A stretch of DNA of 64,000 nt from CAWAYH01 sp963786195 (GCA_963786195.1 CAWAYH010000001.1:1-64000), one strand, 5' to 3'; shown: positions 18,050-27,818, counted from the stretch's first letter. Translations and numbers: made by a program. Notes: a model not told the origin generated them from the sequence alone.

Positions 18050-18121
18050 GGGGCGTGAGCAACCCCCCGGTTTGGAGAGGGTGCCGACCCCGGCCCCGGC
18101 GCGGAGGGTTGCTCACGCCCC
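18050..18121. repeat. 16-bp perfect inverted repeat (leader 2, second IR-B)
   Basis: GGGGCGTGAGCAACCC (18050-18065) pairs exactly with GGGTTGCTCACGCCCC (18106-18121); the 40-bp loop is GC-rich. The core GGCGTGAGCAACC is a variant of the arm at 17613, so leader 2 carries two members of this repeat class. Confidence 0.8.
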
Positions 18122-18278
18122 GATGTCCGTGCCGGAATGCTCGCGGGTTCTCGCGGTGATCTGCGCGCCGAATGTACGCGTGTTGTCACGCGCGAACGCG
18201 CCCCAGATCCCTCGCGAAACGCGCCGTACTTTCTCACGACTATGTTCGCCAGAACATCGGCCATCACATGACCAGGAT

Positions 18279-18360
18279 CGAGCTGTGCTCGGCGTCGTCA
18301 AGGCTCTCGCTGCGCTCGACCCTGCGGGCTACGGCCTTGACGGCGCCTGCGCGCAGCTCG
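18279..18360 (+). ncRNA. Candidate two-stem RNA or DNA structure, leader 2
   Basis: Outer stem CGAGCTGTGC (18279-18288) with GCGCAGCTCG (18351-18360), ten pairs including one G-U; inner stem GCGTCGTCAAGGC (18292-18304) with GCCTTGACGGCGC (18334-18346), thirteen pairs including one G-U; small internal loop TCG/CTGC. A homologous structure lies at 27819-27900 in leader 3 with one compensatory change. Strand and transcription are not established. Confidence 0.4.
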
Positions 18361-18720
18361 AAAGTCGCACTTATGTGATGGCCAAGGGAAGCTCGTCTTC
18401 ATTTCGGCGTTGACCGGAGGGGCGGGCAGTCGTATCGTGAAGATCTCGTCGGTGCGATCGCGCACCCCTCCGCAGTCCCGCCAGGCGCGGAGCGCTGTAG
18501 CCAACGCTCTCAGAGCAAAGCTCTCAGGCCCTTCAACAACAAGTCGATTGGTCGCGCACATCTCGTGCGATCAGCGCGTTCGACTTCAAGTCACGCGCTC
18601 CGGTGTCGGCGCCACGCCACATCCACGCTCATCGTCATCGGCGCGCCGGCACAGAGTCGGCGCGCTTCGAGCGCACTCCACCGCATCACGAACGTCTGCA
18701 GCGATTTCGCAGGGGTGCCC

Positions 18721-18906
18721 ATGGAGTACGTCGAACGTCCGGATCCGAGGCCGGAGCCGATCTCGATCGCGCGCTGCCGGGAACTGCTCGGCGAGGACGC
18801 CGAATCGATGACCGATCAGGACATCGAAGACATCCGCCGCCACGCAGAGACGATGGCCTGCATCGTTGTCGAGATGTACCGGGAGCAGTGCCGCGCTTCC
18901 GAGTAG
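18721..18906 (+). CDS. Small acidic partner protein of the serine recombinase, copy 2
   Basis: A 61-residue acidic helical protein. Its core, PEPISIARCRELLGEDAESM followed by EDIRRHAETMACIVVE, matches the protein encoded just upstream of recombinase copy 3 (28428-28610). The ATG at 18721 is chosen because similarity to that paralogue starts there. It ends 59 bp before the recombinase start. Co-retention of the same small gene with two diverged recombinases suggests a functional link, such as a recombination directionality factor or an antitoxin-like modulator, but this is inference and no known family is recognised. Confidence 0.65.
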   Translation: MEYVERPDPRPEPISIARCRELLGEDAESMTDQDIEDIRRHAETMACIVVEMYREQCRASE

Positions 18907-18965
18907 AAACTGTGCCCCGCAAACGCAGCTTGCCCGAGTCGGCGAATGGATCTACGCTGCCAACC

Positions 18966-20524
18966 ATGGTCGGCGCGGTGATCTACGTTCGCGTCAGCAC
19001 GAAGGAGCAGACCGAGAATCTCAGCCTGCCGACCCAGCTTCGCGCTTGCGAGGAGTACTGCCGCCGCCAGGGCTACGAGGTCGTCGAACGCTTCCACGAG
19101 GAAGGCGAGAGCGCCAAGACCACGGACCGCAGCCAGCTTCAGAAGCTGCTCACGTTCTGTCGCCTGAACAAGGGCCGTGTCCACTTCGTGGTCGTGTTCA
19201 ATCTGACGCGCTTCGCACGCGACAAGTACGACCATTTCGCGCTCCGTTCCCTGCTGCAGTCGCTCGGCATTTCGTTGCGTTCCGCGACGGAGCCGATCGA
19301 CGACACGTCCACGGGCAAGCTGATGGAAGGCGTGCTGGCTGCATTCGCGCAGTTCGACAACGACTGTCGCTCAGACAGAACCCGCGCCGGCATGAAGGCC
19401 GCGCTGGAACTTGGACGGTGGACGTTCCTTGCGCCGATCGGCTATTTGAACGCCCCGCGCGCGATGGGTAAGAGCCTGATGGCCGACCCGGAGCGGGCGC
19501 CGCTTGTCCGGCGAGCATTCGAGGAGTACGCCACCGGCCGCTTCACCAAGGAACAGCTACTCAAGCAGGCAAGAACCTGGGGCTTGACCAACCGACCGGC
19601 CGTCCGCTCACATCGCAAGCGATCGGCGTGCTGCTGCGGAACCGGCTCTATGCCGGCATCGTGGACGTCACCGAGTACGGCGTTCGCGGAAAACGCGGCG
19701 ACTTCGAGCCCCTGATCTCCGAGGACCTGTTCTTCCGTGTGCAAGCGGTCTTGTCCGGCCGAGTTCCGAGCACCACGCCACAGCAGCGGGCGCACCCGGA
19801 CTTCCCGTTGCGCGCCTTCGTGCGCTGCGAGCCCTGTGGGCGCGGCCTCACCGGCAGCTGGTCGAAGGGCCGAAGCGAGTACTACGCGTACTACCACTGC
19901 CGACCTGGCTGCCGCGCGGTCAACGTGACGAAGGCCAAACTCGAAGGACTGTTCGCAGACGAAGTCGCCCTGCTGCAGCCAACGCCAGGCTACATGCGGC
20001 TCCTCAAGGAATCCGTTCTGCAGATGTGGAAGGCGAGGAAGGCGGCAGTCAGCGAGGAGATTGCGCTCGCCGAGCGAGCCGCTAAGGCCATCCAAGACAA
20101 GCTGGACCGTCTCGACGAGGCGTTCCTCTTCGAGCGGTCGATTGACATCGAAACTTACGACCGCCACGCCGAGAAATTGCGCGAGGAGCTCACGCTCGCC
20201 CGCATGGACCGTCACTCCGGCCAGCTCGATGAACTCGACGTGGAGGGCATCCTGGCGTTCGCAGAACGCGTTCTGCCGCGCGCCGCCGACCTCTGGGTGC
20301 AGGCATCGCTCGAACAGCGCCAGCGGTTCCAACAACTGTTCCTTCCGGCCGGAATTTCGTTCGATGGAAACGCCTTTGTTGGAACCCGCGTAACCGCACC
20401 GGCCTTCAGCTACTTGCGGCCAATTGACGGTGGAAATGAAAGAGTGGTGGCCCAGATTTTCCCCAGATGGAACCCACTGACCAGCTGGATGCGCCAAATC
20501 GAGGACTTCCAGAAAGCCGCGTAA
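18966..20524 (+). pseudogene. Large serine recombinase, copy 2, single frameshift
   Basis: Begins MVGAVIYVRVSTKEQ with the catalytic serine at residue 11, followed by the resolvase domain (LTRFARDKYDHF, LRSATEPIDDTSTG), then the frame breaks near 19598. Alignment to copy 1 shows the cause: ACCAACCGACCGGCC here versus ACCAACCGGCGCGGCC there, one base fewer. The rest (recombinase domain, zinc ribbon CEPCGRGL...YYHCRPGC, long coiled-coil, C-terminus) is intact to 20524. Otherwise it would be a ~519-residue large serine recombinase. The 3' part is almost identical to copy 1. Activity depends on whether the deletion is real. Confidence 0.88.
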
Positions 20525-20831
20525 GGCAGGACCGCTAAACGGGAATCCGCCTTTCGGCCCTATCAGGCGCTTTGGGTGCTGTTGGGCTCTGGAGAGGCTG
20601 TTTTGGCGCCTCGCAGGGACAATCGTGGGGACAGTTCGCTCCACGCAGAGTGTCCTCGAGTCTGTGTGGGCCACGGAGCCGCACACCGCAACCAATGCAA
20701 TTGGCGCTGCTCGCCGAATTGTCGAGGCCGAACGAAAGAACGAAGTCCGCGGGGTATGCCGAAGCCACAACGATGCCAAGGGCTGCCATGGAGGCAAGAA
20801 GACTGACCGCGTCTGATCGGTGAGGAAACGC
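20525..20831. other. Gene-free gap after recombinase copy 2
   Basis: Between the recombinase stop and the end of the convergent 5'-nucleotidase gene. Open frames exist on both strands but have no protein-like composition or ribosome site. I see no repeat shared with the other recombinase copies here. Confidence 0.4.
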
Positions 20832-22769
20832 TCAGCCGACTTTGATCGCTCGGACCTCTTTCGCCCGCTCGTCGATCACGAGAGTAGGAAGGTCGCCGGG
20901 ATTCTTGACCGGGAGACTGCGGAGGTGATCCATGATCGCCTCCCACTCCTTGATCTCCTGGATGGTTCCACCGCTTGCCTTCGTGGCGACGCTGTTCGAA
21001 TCCAGTGTGGCGGGCGGCGGCAGCAAGTCGGGTGTGGACCCGCGAGGCCTGTCGAGCGCCTCGACCTTCGACTTGAGGGGCTGGCCTTTCTCGTTCTTCG
21101 GCACCAGCGGCAGCCGGCCCTTGGTGATTTTCGGAATGGCCATGAGGAACATCCCAACATACAGGGAGCACGTGAGGCTGTAGAGCTTCATGTTCTTCCC
21201 GGTGATGTCGATCGCGGTGTAGCCGTGGTCGAGGTCGCCGAGTTCGATGGCGGTGACGACGTCGTACTGCGGGCGCGTCGTGTTGTAGCGGAATCTCATG
21301 CCGGAGGAACGGGGAAAATAGTCGCCCGGATGGGCGGGGTTATCGACGAGGAAAAATTCGAGGATGTTCTTCAGCTCGGGGGCGGTGAACCAGCCGGTCA
21401 CCAGGGTACTGCCGGCGGTCGGATCCAAAACGCCGGCTCCGAGCGGCGCCACAGCGTAGATGTCATACACGGTTTGCACGCCGGACTTGCCCTTGATCAA
21501 GCCCGAGCGCGCCGTGCCGTTGACGCTGAAGCCGATGTCGGGATGCGTGGCCTTTCGGAAGGCGTCGGTGATCAGATTGGAGAGTGGTGTGCTCGCGGCG
21601 ATGTCCGCCATTGTGTTGGGTACGTCCTGCGCGACCGTGCAGAGCGGCTGGTCAACGCTGTAGCCGCGTGAGGCAAACAACGCGGCGGTGACCATCGGTT
21701 TGAATCTATCGATTTCGGCGGCGATAGCCCTGTCGCCGGGAATGGTGTCGTCAATCGGGATGAGCGTGTAGGACTCGACGGTCAGTTTGCCGCCGTCCAG
21801 GCCGATCACCAATTCGCCGAGGTGTTCGCCATACTTCCCGGTCTGCACCACGGGCGTGCGGCCGTTGACGATGATGGCCTGGTGCAGTTCGGTATGGGTG
21901 TGAGCGCCGATGACGACGTCGATGCCGGGCACCGCCTTCGCGAGACGCACGTCCTCGCCATCGGTGAAGCTGCCATCCGGGTTTTTCTCGAGACCGCCGT
22001 GGCTGAGGCAGATGACGATGTCCGCCTTCTCCGTCTCGCGGAGCAGCGTCACCATTTCCTTCGCGGTCTCAATGGCGTCGGGGTAGGTGATCGCGCTGGC
22101 GCTCGTATAGAGCATCGACTCTTTGCCCATCAGTCCGAAGACGCCGAAGCGCACGCCGCCTCGCTCGATGAGGGCATGGCGACGAATCACTCCTGCCTTG
22201 GCGAGGCGGTGCAAGTGCGACAGGGTGGCGTCGTCTTTTGAAAAGTCGGTGTTCGAGGCCACCACGGCCGGGATGTGACCGGCCGTGGCGGCCACATCGA
22301 TGGCGCTGGCCAGGCCGTCCGGCCCGAGGTCGAAGTCATGATTGCCGAACGTGGTCGCGTCGTACCCCATGCGGGACAGCAGCTGCAATTCGGCACCGGT
22401 GTGCGCGATCGCTGAGCCGAATGCGGTTCCCATGCTGTAGTCGCCGGCATCGAGAATCAGCACCGGCCCTTGACCAGAGCGAGCCGCTTTTCGTTGCGCA
22501 ATCAGGGTCGCCAGCCGCGCGAACCCGCCGCGGGTCCGATCGTCATTCAGCGTGAAGGGCGTGTAGTCGGATGCCGGGCCCAGGCCAATCACGTTCGAAT
22601 GCAGATCGTTCGTGTGCAGGATAGTAAAGGTCGTCTTCACAGCGGGCTCCTTCGACCGGCATCCAGGCAGCAACATTGTCGCGCCAACGGCGCCAGAGGT
22701 CGCGATGAACTCACGGCGCGAAATACTGAAGCGTGAGATCGCCAATTCTTTGAACGGTTTCGTCGCCAT
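20832..22769 (-). CDS. Secreted bifunctional metallophosphatase/5'-nucleotidase
   Basis: A 645-residue exported enzyme. A twin-arginine signal (ISRREFIATSGAVGATMLL) ends in a lipobox-like LLPGC, suggesting Tat export and possibly lipid anchoring. The metallophosphatase domain carries ILHTNDLHSN, ILDAGDYSMG, GNHDFD and GAHTHTE, the dinuclear metal ligands of UshA-type enzymes; the C-terminal 5'-nucleotidase domain contains FSVNGTARSG and YDIYAVAPLG. It would release phosphate from extracellular nucleotides. It lies 80 bp downstream of a sulfatase on the same strand, a likely nutrient-scavenging pair. The ATG at 22769 begins the Tat signal. An accident of frame makes the coding frame open into the sulfatase; that is not a fusion. 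Confidence 0.88.
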   Translation of the reverse strand: MATKPFKELAISRFSISRREFIATSGAVGATMLLPGCRSKEPAVKTTFTILHTNDLHSNVIGLGPASDYTPFTLNDDRTRGGFARLATLIAQRKAARSGQGPVLILDAGDYSMGTAFGSAIAHTGAELQLLSRMGYDATTFGNHDFDLGPDGLASAIDVAATAGHIPAVVASNTDFSKDDATLSHLHRLAKAGVIRRHALIERGGVRFGVFGLMGKESMLYTSASAITYPDAIETAKEMVTLLRETEKADIVICLSHGGLEKNPDGSFTDGEDVRLAKAVPGIDVVIGAHTHTELHQAIIVNGRTPVVQTGKYGEHLGELVIGLDGGKLTVESYTLIPIDDTIPGDRAIAAEIDRFKPMVTAALFASRGYSVDQPLCTVAQDVPNTMADIAASTPLSNLITDAFRKATHPDIGFSVNGTARSGLIKGKSGVQTVYDIYAVAPLGAGVLDPTAGSTLVTGWFTAPELKNILEFFLVDNPAHPGDYFPRSSGMRFRYNTTRPQYDVVTAIELGDLDHGYTAIDITGKNMKLYSLTCSLYVGMFLMAIPKITKGRLPLVPKNEKGQPLKSKVEALDRPRGSTPDLLPPPATLDSNSVATKASGGTIQEIKEWEAIMDHLRSLPVKNPGDLPTLVIDERAKEVRAIKVG

Positions 22770-22848
22770 GTGCTGCTCAAGCTGATTCGCCGAATGAGAA
22801 GAGGCGGGCCGGCCATCAGGCCAGCCCGTGTGTTTCACAAGCGTCGGG

Positions 22849-24389
22849 CTATCCGCCGGTCGAGCCTTTCTGCAGTACCTCCACCACCTTGTTGATGCTG
22901 AAGCTGCCCGCTGCCTGGGCCGGTGGGAATTCCTTGAACGTGGCGAGCATATTGCCCACGATGTCCTGCACCGGCACAAGGACAAACGCATGGTCGAAGA
23001 TCCAATCCCAATACGAGTTCGACGTGATGTCGGCCCGTTCGTAGGGGTCCGTCCGCAGATTGAAGATTTTCGGCAACCGCAGTTCAGTAAACGGTTCGGC
23101 CCAAATCCCCATCGTGCCCGGGGAGCGCTGTTCGGAAAAGACGATCTTCCAGTTGTCGTAGCGCAAGCAGATTCAGTCCGCCCTCGTCGCCGAAGTAGAA
23201 GAACTCCTTGCGCGGACTCTCCGTGGTCTCGCCGGTCAGCAGGGGCAGCAGGTTGTAGCCGTCCAAATGCACCTTGTAGGTCGTGTCGCCGACTTTCATA
23301 CCCTTGACGAGTTGCTCTTTTACGTCGGGCACGCCCGCAGCCGCCATGATCGTCGGCATCCAGTCGAGGTGCGACACGATGCCATTCTCGACCGTGCCGG
23401 GCTTGATGTGGCCGGGCCAGCGCGACCAGCGCGGGCACGCGATAGGCGCCTTCCCAGTTGGAGTTCTTCTCGCTGCGGAAGGGCGTCATGCCCGCGTCCG
23501 GCCAGGAGTTCATGTGCGGGCCGTTGTCGGTCGAATACATGACGATGGTGTCGTCCGCCATGCCGAGATCGTCGAGCGCCTTGAGCACCGTGCCGACGTT
23601 CTTGTCGTGGTCCATCATCGCGTCGTGATAGGGACTCTGCCAGCGGCCGGACTGCCCGATGCTCTCGGGCTTGGTGTGCGTGCGGAAGTGCATGTGGGTG
23701 AAGTTCACCCAAAGGAAGACGGGCTTGCCGGCCGCGTTCTGACGCTTGAGGAAGTCCGCCGCACGGTCGGCGAAGTCGTCGTCGCAGGTCTCCATCCGCT
23801 TCTTCGTCAGCGGGCCGGTGTCCTTGATGGTTTGCTTGCCGACTTTGCCGAAGCGCGGATCAACCGTCGCGTCGTCCTTGTCGGATGCCTTGCAGTCCAG
23901 CACACCGCGCGGTCCATAGTTCGCGAAGAAATTCGGGAAGTCCTTGGGACTCGGGTAATCCGGCAGTTCGGGTTCTTCGGAGGCGTTCAGGTGGTAGAGC
24001 GCGCCGTAGAACTCGTCGAACCCGTGGACGGTCGGCAGATGTTCATTGCGGTCGCCGAGGTGATTCTTGCCGAACTGGGCGGTGGCGTAGCCCTGGGCCT
24101 TGAGCAGCGTGGCGATGGTCACGTCGCGGGGCTGAAGACCCTGCGCGGCGCCGGGCATACCGACTTTCGTATTGCCCGTTCGCAGACCGCATTGACCGGT
24201 AATGAACGAGGCGCGCCCGGCCGTGCAGCTCTGCTCGGCGTAGGAGTCGGTGAACCTCACGCCTTCGTTGGCGATGCGGTCGATGTTGGGCGTCTTGTAG
24301 CCCATCAGGCCATCCGAGTAGGCGCTGATATTGGACTGACCGATGTCGTCGCCCCAGATGATCACGATGTTCGGTTTCTTCGCTGCCAT
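22849..24389 (-). pseudogene. Arylsulfatase (formylglycine type), two frameshifts
   Basis: The N-terminal 325 residues are a clear type I sulfatase: NIVIIWGDDIGQSN (metal aspartates), SYAEQSCTAGRASFITGQ with the CxAxR formylglycine site, and MYSTDNGPHMNSW. The sense then moves to a second frame near 23410 (SHLDWMPTIMAAAGVPDV ... KEFFYFGDEG) and to a third near 23165 (NWKIVFSEQRSPG ... ending STGG at 22849). Two indels in one gene are needed. If repaired it would be a ~515-residue enzyme hydrolysing a sulfate ester. No signal peptide is visible. It precedes the 5'-nucleotidase in the same orientation. Confidence 0.82.
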
Positions 24390-24842
24390 ATCCTTTACCC
24401 TTCCGTTGAGCGAGGCGCCAGGCCGCCTCGAGAAGAACCTGGGCGACCGACCGCATCAGTGCAAACCCACTGACCAACGACCGCGGCGCATGATTGCCGA
24501 GGCAGAAGCGGAACTTCACGCCGCTTCCGCAGGGACGGTTGTTACGGTCCATTCGTCGTACAGCTTCTCGTCGGGCCCCCTGGTTGGACAGACGTTGGCC
24601 AAATCGTGCGTGAACGACAGCGCGCCGATCCGAGTTTGATGTCCTCGGTTCGCGCGCCTGTGATTGCGGGTGTTCTCTTGCCTTCGAGACACGTCTCCCC
24701 AACCCCCAGGTGCGGGACGGACGTGCGCTGATCACTTCGCGCTCGCAGCAACCGGCGGATGTAGCCGTGCCCGCCCTCGCAGGACGGCCGCCTACTTCAC
24801 CCTCTACGGCGGAATCGTCAACTATACAGGAGGACGGGGAAC
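24390..24842. other. Gene-free stretch upstream of the sulfatase
   Basis: No convincing coding sequence on either strand. It must hold the promoter for the minus-strand sulfatase/5'-nucleotidase pair but I see no clear -35/-10 match. Confidence 0.35.
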
Positions 24843-24958
24843 ATGCCCCCGAAGCGGGGAAAAACGGGGTAGCGCCCGCTTCGTCTCAAGACGATCGCGA
24901 ATTGACTGCTCAGGACCCGCTGACGGGTCGGCACGTCGGAGAAACCATTGTCGACTAG
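24843..24958 (+). pseudogene. Possible 38-residue protein interrupted in an A-run
   Basis: A strong ribosome site, AGGAGG, lies nine bases before an ATG at 24843 that opens MPPKRGK. The frame stops after nine codons, but the neighbouring frame continues with a protein-like end (SSQDDRELTAQDPLTGRHVGE) to a stop at 24958. One extra A in the AAAAA run at 24859-24864 would join them into a 38-residue basic-then-acidic protein. Unrecognised and tentative. Confidence 0.3.
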
Positions 24959-25416
24959 GCGCGTAAAGAGAGATCGGCCCGGTCACACGCCCTCGCAGAC
25001 TGCGGCACGCGCCGTCCAGCGGAAGGGCCGTGGAGCACGTGAATTGGTACCCGCTCAATCGTTTCGGCCGAGTTCACTGGAAGCATTCCTGGTTCGATTA
25101 GTACGGCCGAGGCGCCGTCGGACCGGCTCAGAATCTGGGCGACTGTCGAGACCGCTTGCGATGCCGTTCTCCGAGGCGTATAACGTTCGAAGCAGTCTTC
25201 TGGTCGGCTGCGGCCCCGTTGGGTCGTATCAGCACGCGGGCTGAATTCACCGTTCGGCGCTCATCAGAGCCCGCACCTGAATTCCCATCACGACCACGCC
25301 CTGAACGCCGCGGCAAAACGCCCCGGCGCTTCGGCGCTTCCCTGAACCAGCCCTCGCAGCAACTGCCAGGGCGTCTTCACGGACAACCCAACAGCATGAC
25401 CCACGCAAGGAGGGGG
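24959..25416. other. Gene-free stretch before the mobile-element gene pair
   Basis: No coding sequence supported. The last bases, AAGGAGGGGG at 25407-25416, are the ribosome binding site of the next gene. No repeat or known motif noticed in the remainder. Confidence 0.35.
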
Positions 25417-26299
25417 ATGTCTGACGCTCGATGGAGTGATCCGCGCGAGTACGGCGAGCGGGATCGCGACGACGAACGGCCGCGCGTGTACGATGAGCGC
25501 GAGCGGGACGACCACGATCCCGCGCGATGGCCTGATGCACGACCTCGACTTGCCACGTGGCCAGGAGCGCGAACTGGTCGTTGATCGCGATCGCATCTAC
25601 GAACTGAACGGCGAGGACAGCCGCACGCTGGCCGCGGTCGGCGCCTTCCGGGTCGTGCCCGAACACGCCCTCGACATCGACCACGACACGCTCGAACACC
25701 TCCGCGACGAGGGCCTCGTCGAGACGGTGGGCCTGGGCGACGACGAGCGCGGCCTGACTCTGACGAGGGAGGGCCGCGATCTCCTCGATTCGCACTCGAT
25801 GGACCGCGACGACGAGCCTTCTCAAGCGTTCTACGCGGGCGTCAGTCGTCAACGCGAAGTCGAACACGACTCGAATCTCTACGCGACTTACCGGCAGGAG
25901 GAGGCTCGGCTCCGAGAGGAGCACGGCGGGGTTGAGGTTCGGCGCGTCGTCCTCGAACAGGACCTGAAGCGCGAGTATCAGGAGTTTCTGCAGGAGCACA
26001 ACCGCGGTCGACCCGACAGCGATGGCCGGCCGGACAGGGACGAGCACGAGATTCGCGAGTGGGCACGTGAGCACGATCTGCCGTACTTCGACGGGCAGGT
26101 CCACTTCCCCGACTGCCGCATCGAGTACGAGGTGGACGGGCGCGAGCACCATCAAGACATCGAGCTGTTCACCGAGCACTACCGCGGCGCCCACGCCGCC
26201 AGCCACTCGCAGACAGGCTTCCGTATTTACGTCGTCGGGTCGCGCGGCGGTCGCGGGCGGTCAGGGCCGCATCCGCGCGACATGGAGGAGTTCCTGTGA
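25417..26299 (+). pseudogene. Arg/Asp-rich mobile-element-associated protein, N-terminal frameshift
   Basis: The native start is the ATG at 25417 right after AAGGAGGGGG; it reads SDARWSDPREYGERDRDDER to about 25520, then the sense continues in another frame with GLMHDLDLPRGQERELVVDR to 26299. Residues ~60-130 resemble a winged-helix domain (RTLAAVGAFRVVPEHALDI ... GLTLTREGRDLL). The C-terminal region has YFDGQVHFPDCRIEYEVDGRE, HHQDIELFTEHYRGAH. I recall this protein as conserved in conjugative and integrative elements of Acidobacteriota and Proteobacteria, always paired with the next gene; its biochemical role is unknown. Its stop overlaps the partner's GTG start. Confidence 0.6.
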
Positions 26300-27453
26300 C
26301 GCACGAATACCCGGCCAACAAGATCTACGACAGCGTCACCGAGGCCCGTGTGAACGCCCTGAGCGGCTTCGGCTTCACCGAACGGCAGCGAGCGTTCCTC
26401 GTGACCGTGATGGTCCACTCCGGCTGCTTCCTGGAGCGGCAGTACTGCGCCTTCACCGGCACGATCCGCGGGCAGAACAGCCGTGAGTTCATGGCCCGTC
26501 TCGTAACGCGCGGCTTTGCCCGTGCCATCGAGCCGGGACCGGTCCGGCGAGGACGGCTGTACCACGTCCATCACAAGCCGCTCTACGAAGCGATTGGCCA
26601 GGCGGACAACCGGAATCGGCGGTCGCGGACGATCGGCCGCATGGTCGAGCGGGTGATGATTCTCGATGCGGTGCTCGGCGACCGGCGTCGCTGGTGGCTG
26701 AGCCCGGCAGATGACAAGTGGCGGTTCTTCTGCTTGAAGCCTGACAACTACCTACGCCCGGAAGACTACCCGAACATCGCCTTCGGATCCGGCCGGCAGC
26801 GGACAGTGCGCTGCTTTCCAGACAAGCTCCCGATCGGCGTCGAGAAGGACCGCACCGACCACCTGGTCTTCCTCTACCTCGTGAACCGACGTATCCCGGT
26901 GGACTTCCGCCAGTTCCTGATCCGACACCTCGCCCTGTTGCGCTTCGTGCGCACGTGGACCGTGCGGCTGCTGATCCCACGGCGCTTCAGAAAGGCCGTC
27001 GCGCTCTACAAAGCCGCCCTCCGCGAGGAGCTCTGGACACCGATTAATCCCAGCGTCAGCAAGATGCTGGAGACCTACTTTCCCGAACGGCAGGCACGGG
27101 GCGAACACCTCAGCGATCCAGACGATCGCTACATCCGGGAAGAGTTCCGGAAGCAGGGAATGTTGAAGGTCCAGGCGCTCTATCGAGCGTGGCGCCGACA
27201 CGGCGACGGCGCGCTCTGGCAGGCCCACTCGACCACCCTCCGCGACGATCACTCGCACGGCTGTTCGGCGATCGAAGTCGAACTGTTGAACCGCCAATAC
27301 CTCCAGCTCACTGGCACGATGGACCGTGACGTTTGGGCCAAGCGGGGGGCCAAGCGAAAATCGCGTCAGGTTGGCCCCCCAGTTTCGACGCCCTCTTCAG
27401 ACGCGTTCTCTCCTCTGGTTGCTCATGAGCACGAACCGCAGGCAACTGCTTGA
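26296..27453 (+). CDS. Conserved mobile-element protein, partner of the preceding gene
   Basis: A 385-residue protein starting at a GTG inside the previous stop (GTGA overlap). N-terminal FGFTERQRAFLVTVMVHSGC and FMARLVTRGFARAIEP look like a winged-helix similar to replication-relaxation proteins; the middle (PIGVEKDRTDHLVFLYLV) and C-terminal half are helical and basic. No catalytic motif is recognised. The pair is probably a regulatory or replication-type unit of an integrated element. Its 3' end contains the first inverted repeat of recombinase leader 3 (27344-27380), so the last ~35 residues may not be ancestral. Confidence 0.65.
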   Translation: MTHEYPANKIYDSVTEARVNALSGFGFTERQRAFLVTVMVHSGCFLERQYCAFTGTIRGQNSREFMARLVTRGFARAIEPGPVRRGRLYHVHHKPLYEAIGQADNRNRRSRTIGRMVERVMILDAVLGDRRRWWLSPADDKWRFFCLKPDNYLRPEDYPNIAFGSGRQRTVRCFPDKLPIGVEKDRTDHLVFLYLVNRRIPVDFRQFLIRHLALLRFVRTWTVRLLIPRRFRKAVALYKAALREELWTPINPSVSKMLETYFPERQARGEHLSDPDDRYIREEFRKQGMLKVQALYRAWRRHGDGALWQAHSTTLRDDHSHGCSAIEVELLNRQYLQLTGTMDRDVWAKRGAKRKSRQVGPPVSTPSSDAFSPLVAHEHEPQATA

Positions 27454-27537
27454 AGCAGCGTACGTTGCCGCGTCCGCGACCAAGAGGCGGCGCCGTTTGC
27501 CGCCTCGTTCAAGAGTGCCCGCGCCGATGTCACTGCA

Positions 27538-27621
27538 CCAACGATGGCGTGAACGACCCCGCTGTCGTGCCCTGCACATGACCCCAGGGCGCCCTGACGG
27601 GGTCGTTCACGCCATCGTTGG
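27538..27621. repeat. 23-bp perfect inverted repeat (leader 3, IR-B)
   Basis: The arm at 27538-27560 (core ATGGCGTGAACGACCCC) is mirrored without mismatch at 27599-27621, with a 38-bp loop that holds a smaller GCCCT/AGGGC stem. The core GGCGTGAACGACC is the leader-3 version of the motif GGCGTGARCRACC. Confidence 0.88.
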
Positions 27622-27818
27622 TCGTGTCGCATATCGCTGTCTGCGAACCCAGTTCGTGCAGGAGAACCGCGCCGCCCGCGTGCACGTTCACGCGGCCAGA
27701 AGCGTGCCGATGTGTTCCGCAGGAATCGGTTCGCGCACGGGCGCCGTTCTCCTGAAAAACACGACCACGATCGGGACTTCGATCGAACTGCACACCATCG
27801 CGCCAATGATGCTGGCGC

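Larger units (their letters stand above)
17390..18720. repeat. Structured non-coding leader of recombinase copy 2
   Basis: Contains, in order: an inverted repeat GTCCAGGGGAACAC / GTGTTCCCCCTGGAC (17390-17445, one bulged base); a hairpin CGGGCGGC / GCCGCCCG (17549-17571); an 18-bp perfect inverted repeat (17613-17689); a 16-bp perfect inverted repeat (18050-18121); a two-stem structure (18279-18360); and a 9-bp hairpin (18640-18666). No convincing protein-coding sequence is seen. The same order, except for one of the long repeats, occurs in front of copy 3. Confidence 0.6.

Noticed and set aside
20832..24389. A single 1185-residue sulfatase/5'-nucleotidase fusion protein
   Set aside because: The open frame is continuous by chance. 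Between the two enzymes it reads nonsense where the sulfatase's true C-terminus lies in other frames, and the nucleotidase has its own ATG and Tat signal at 22769.
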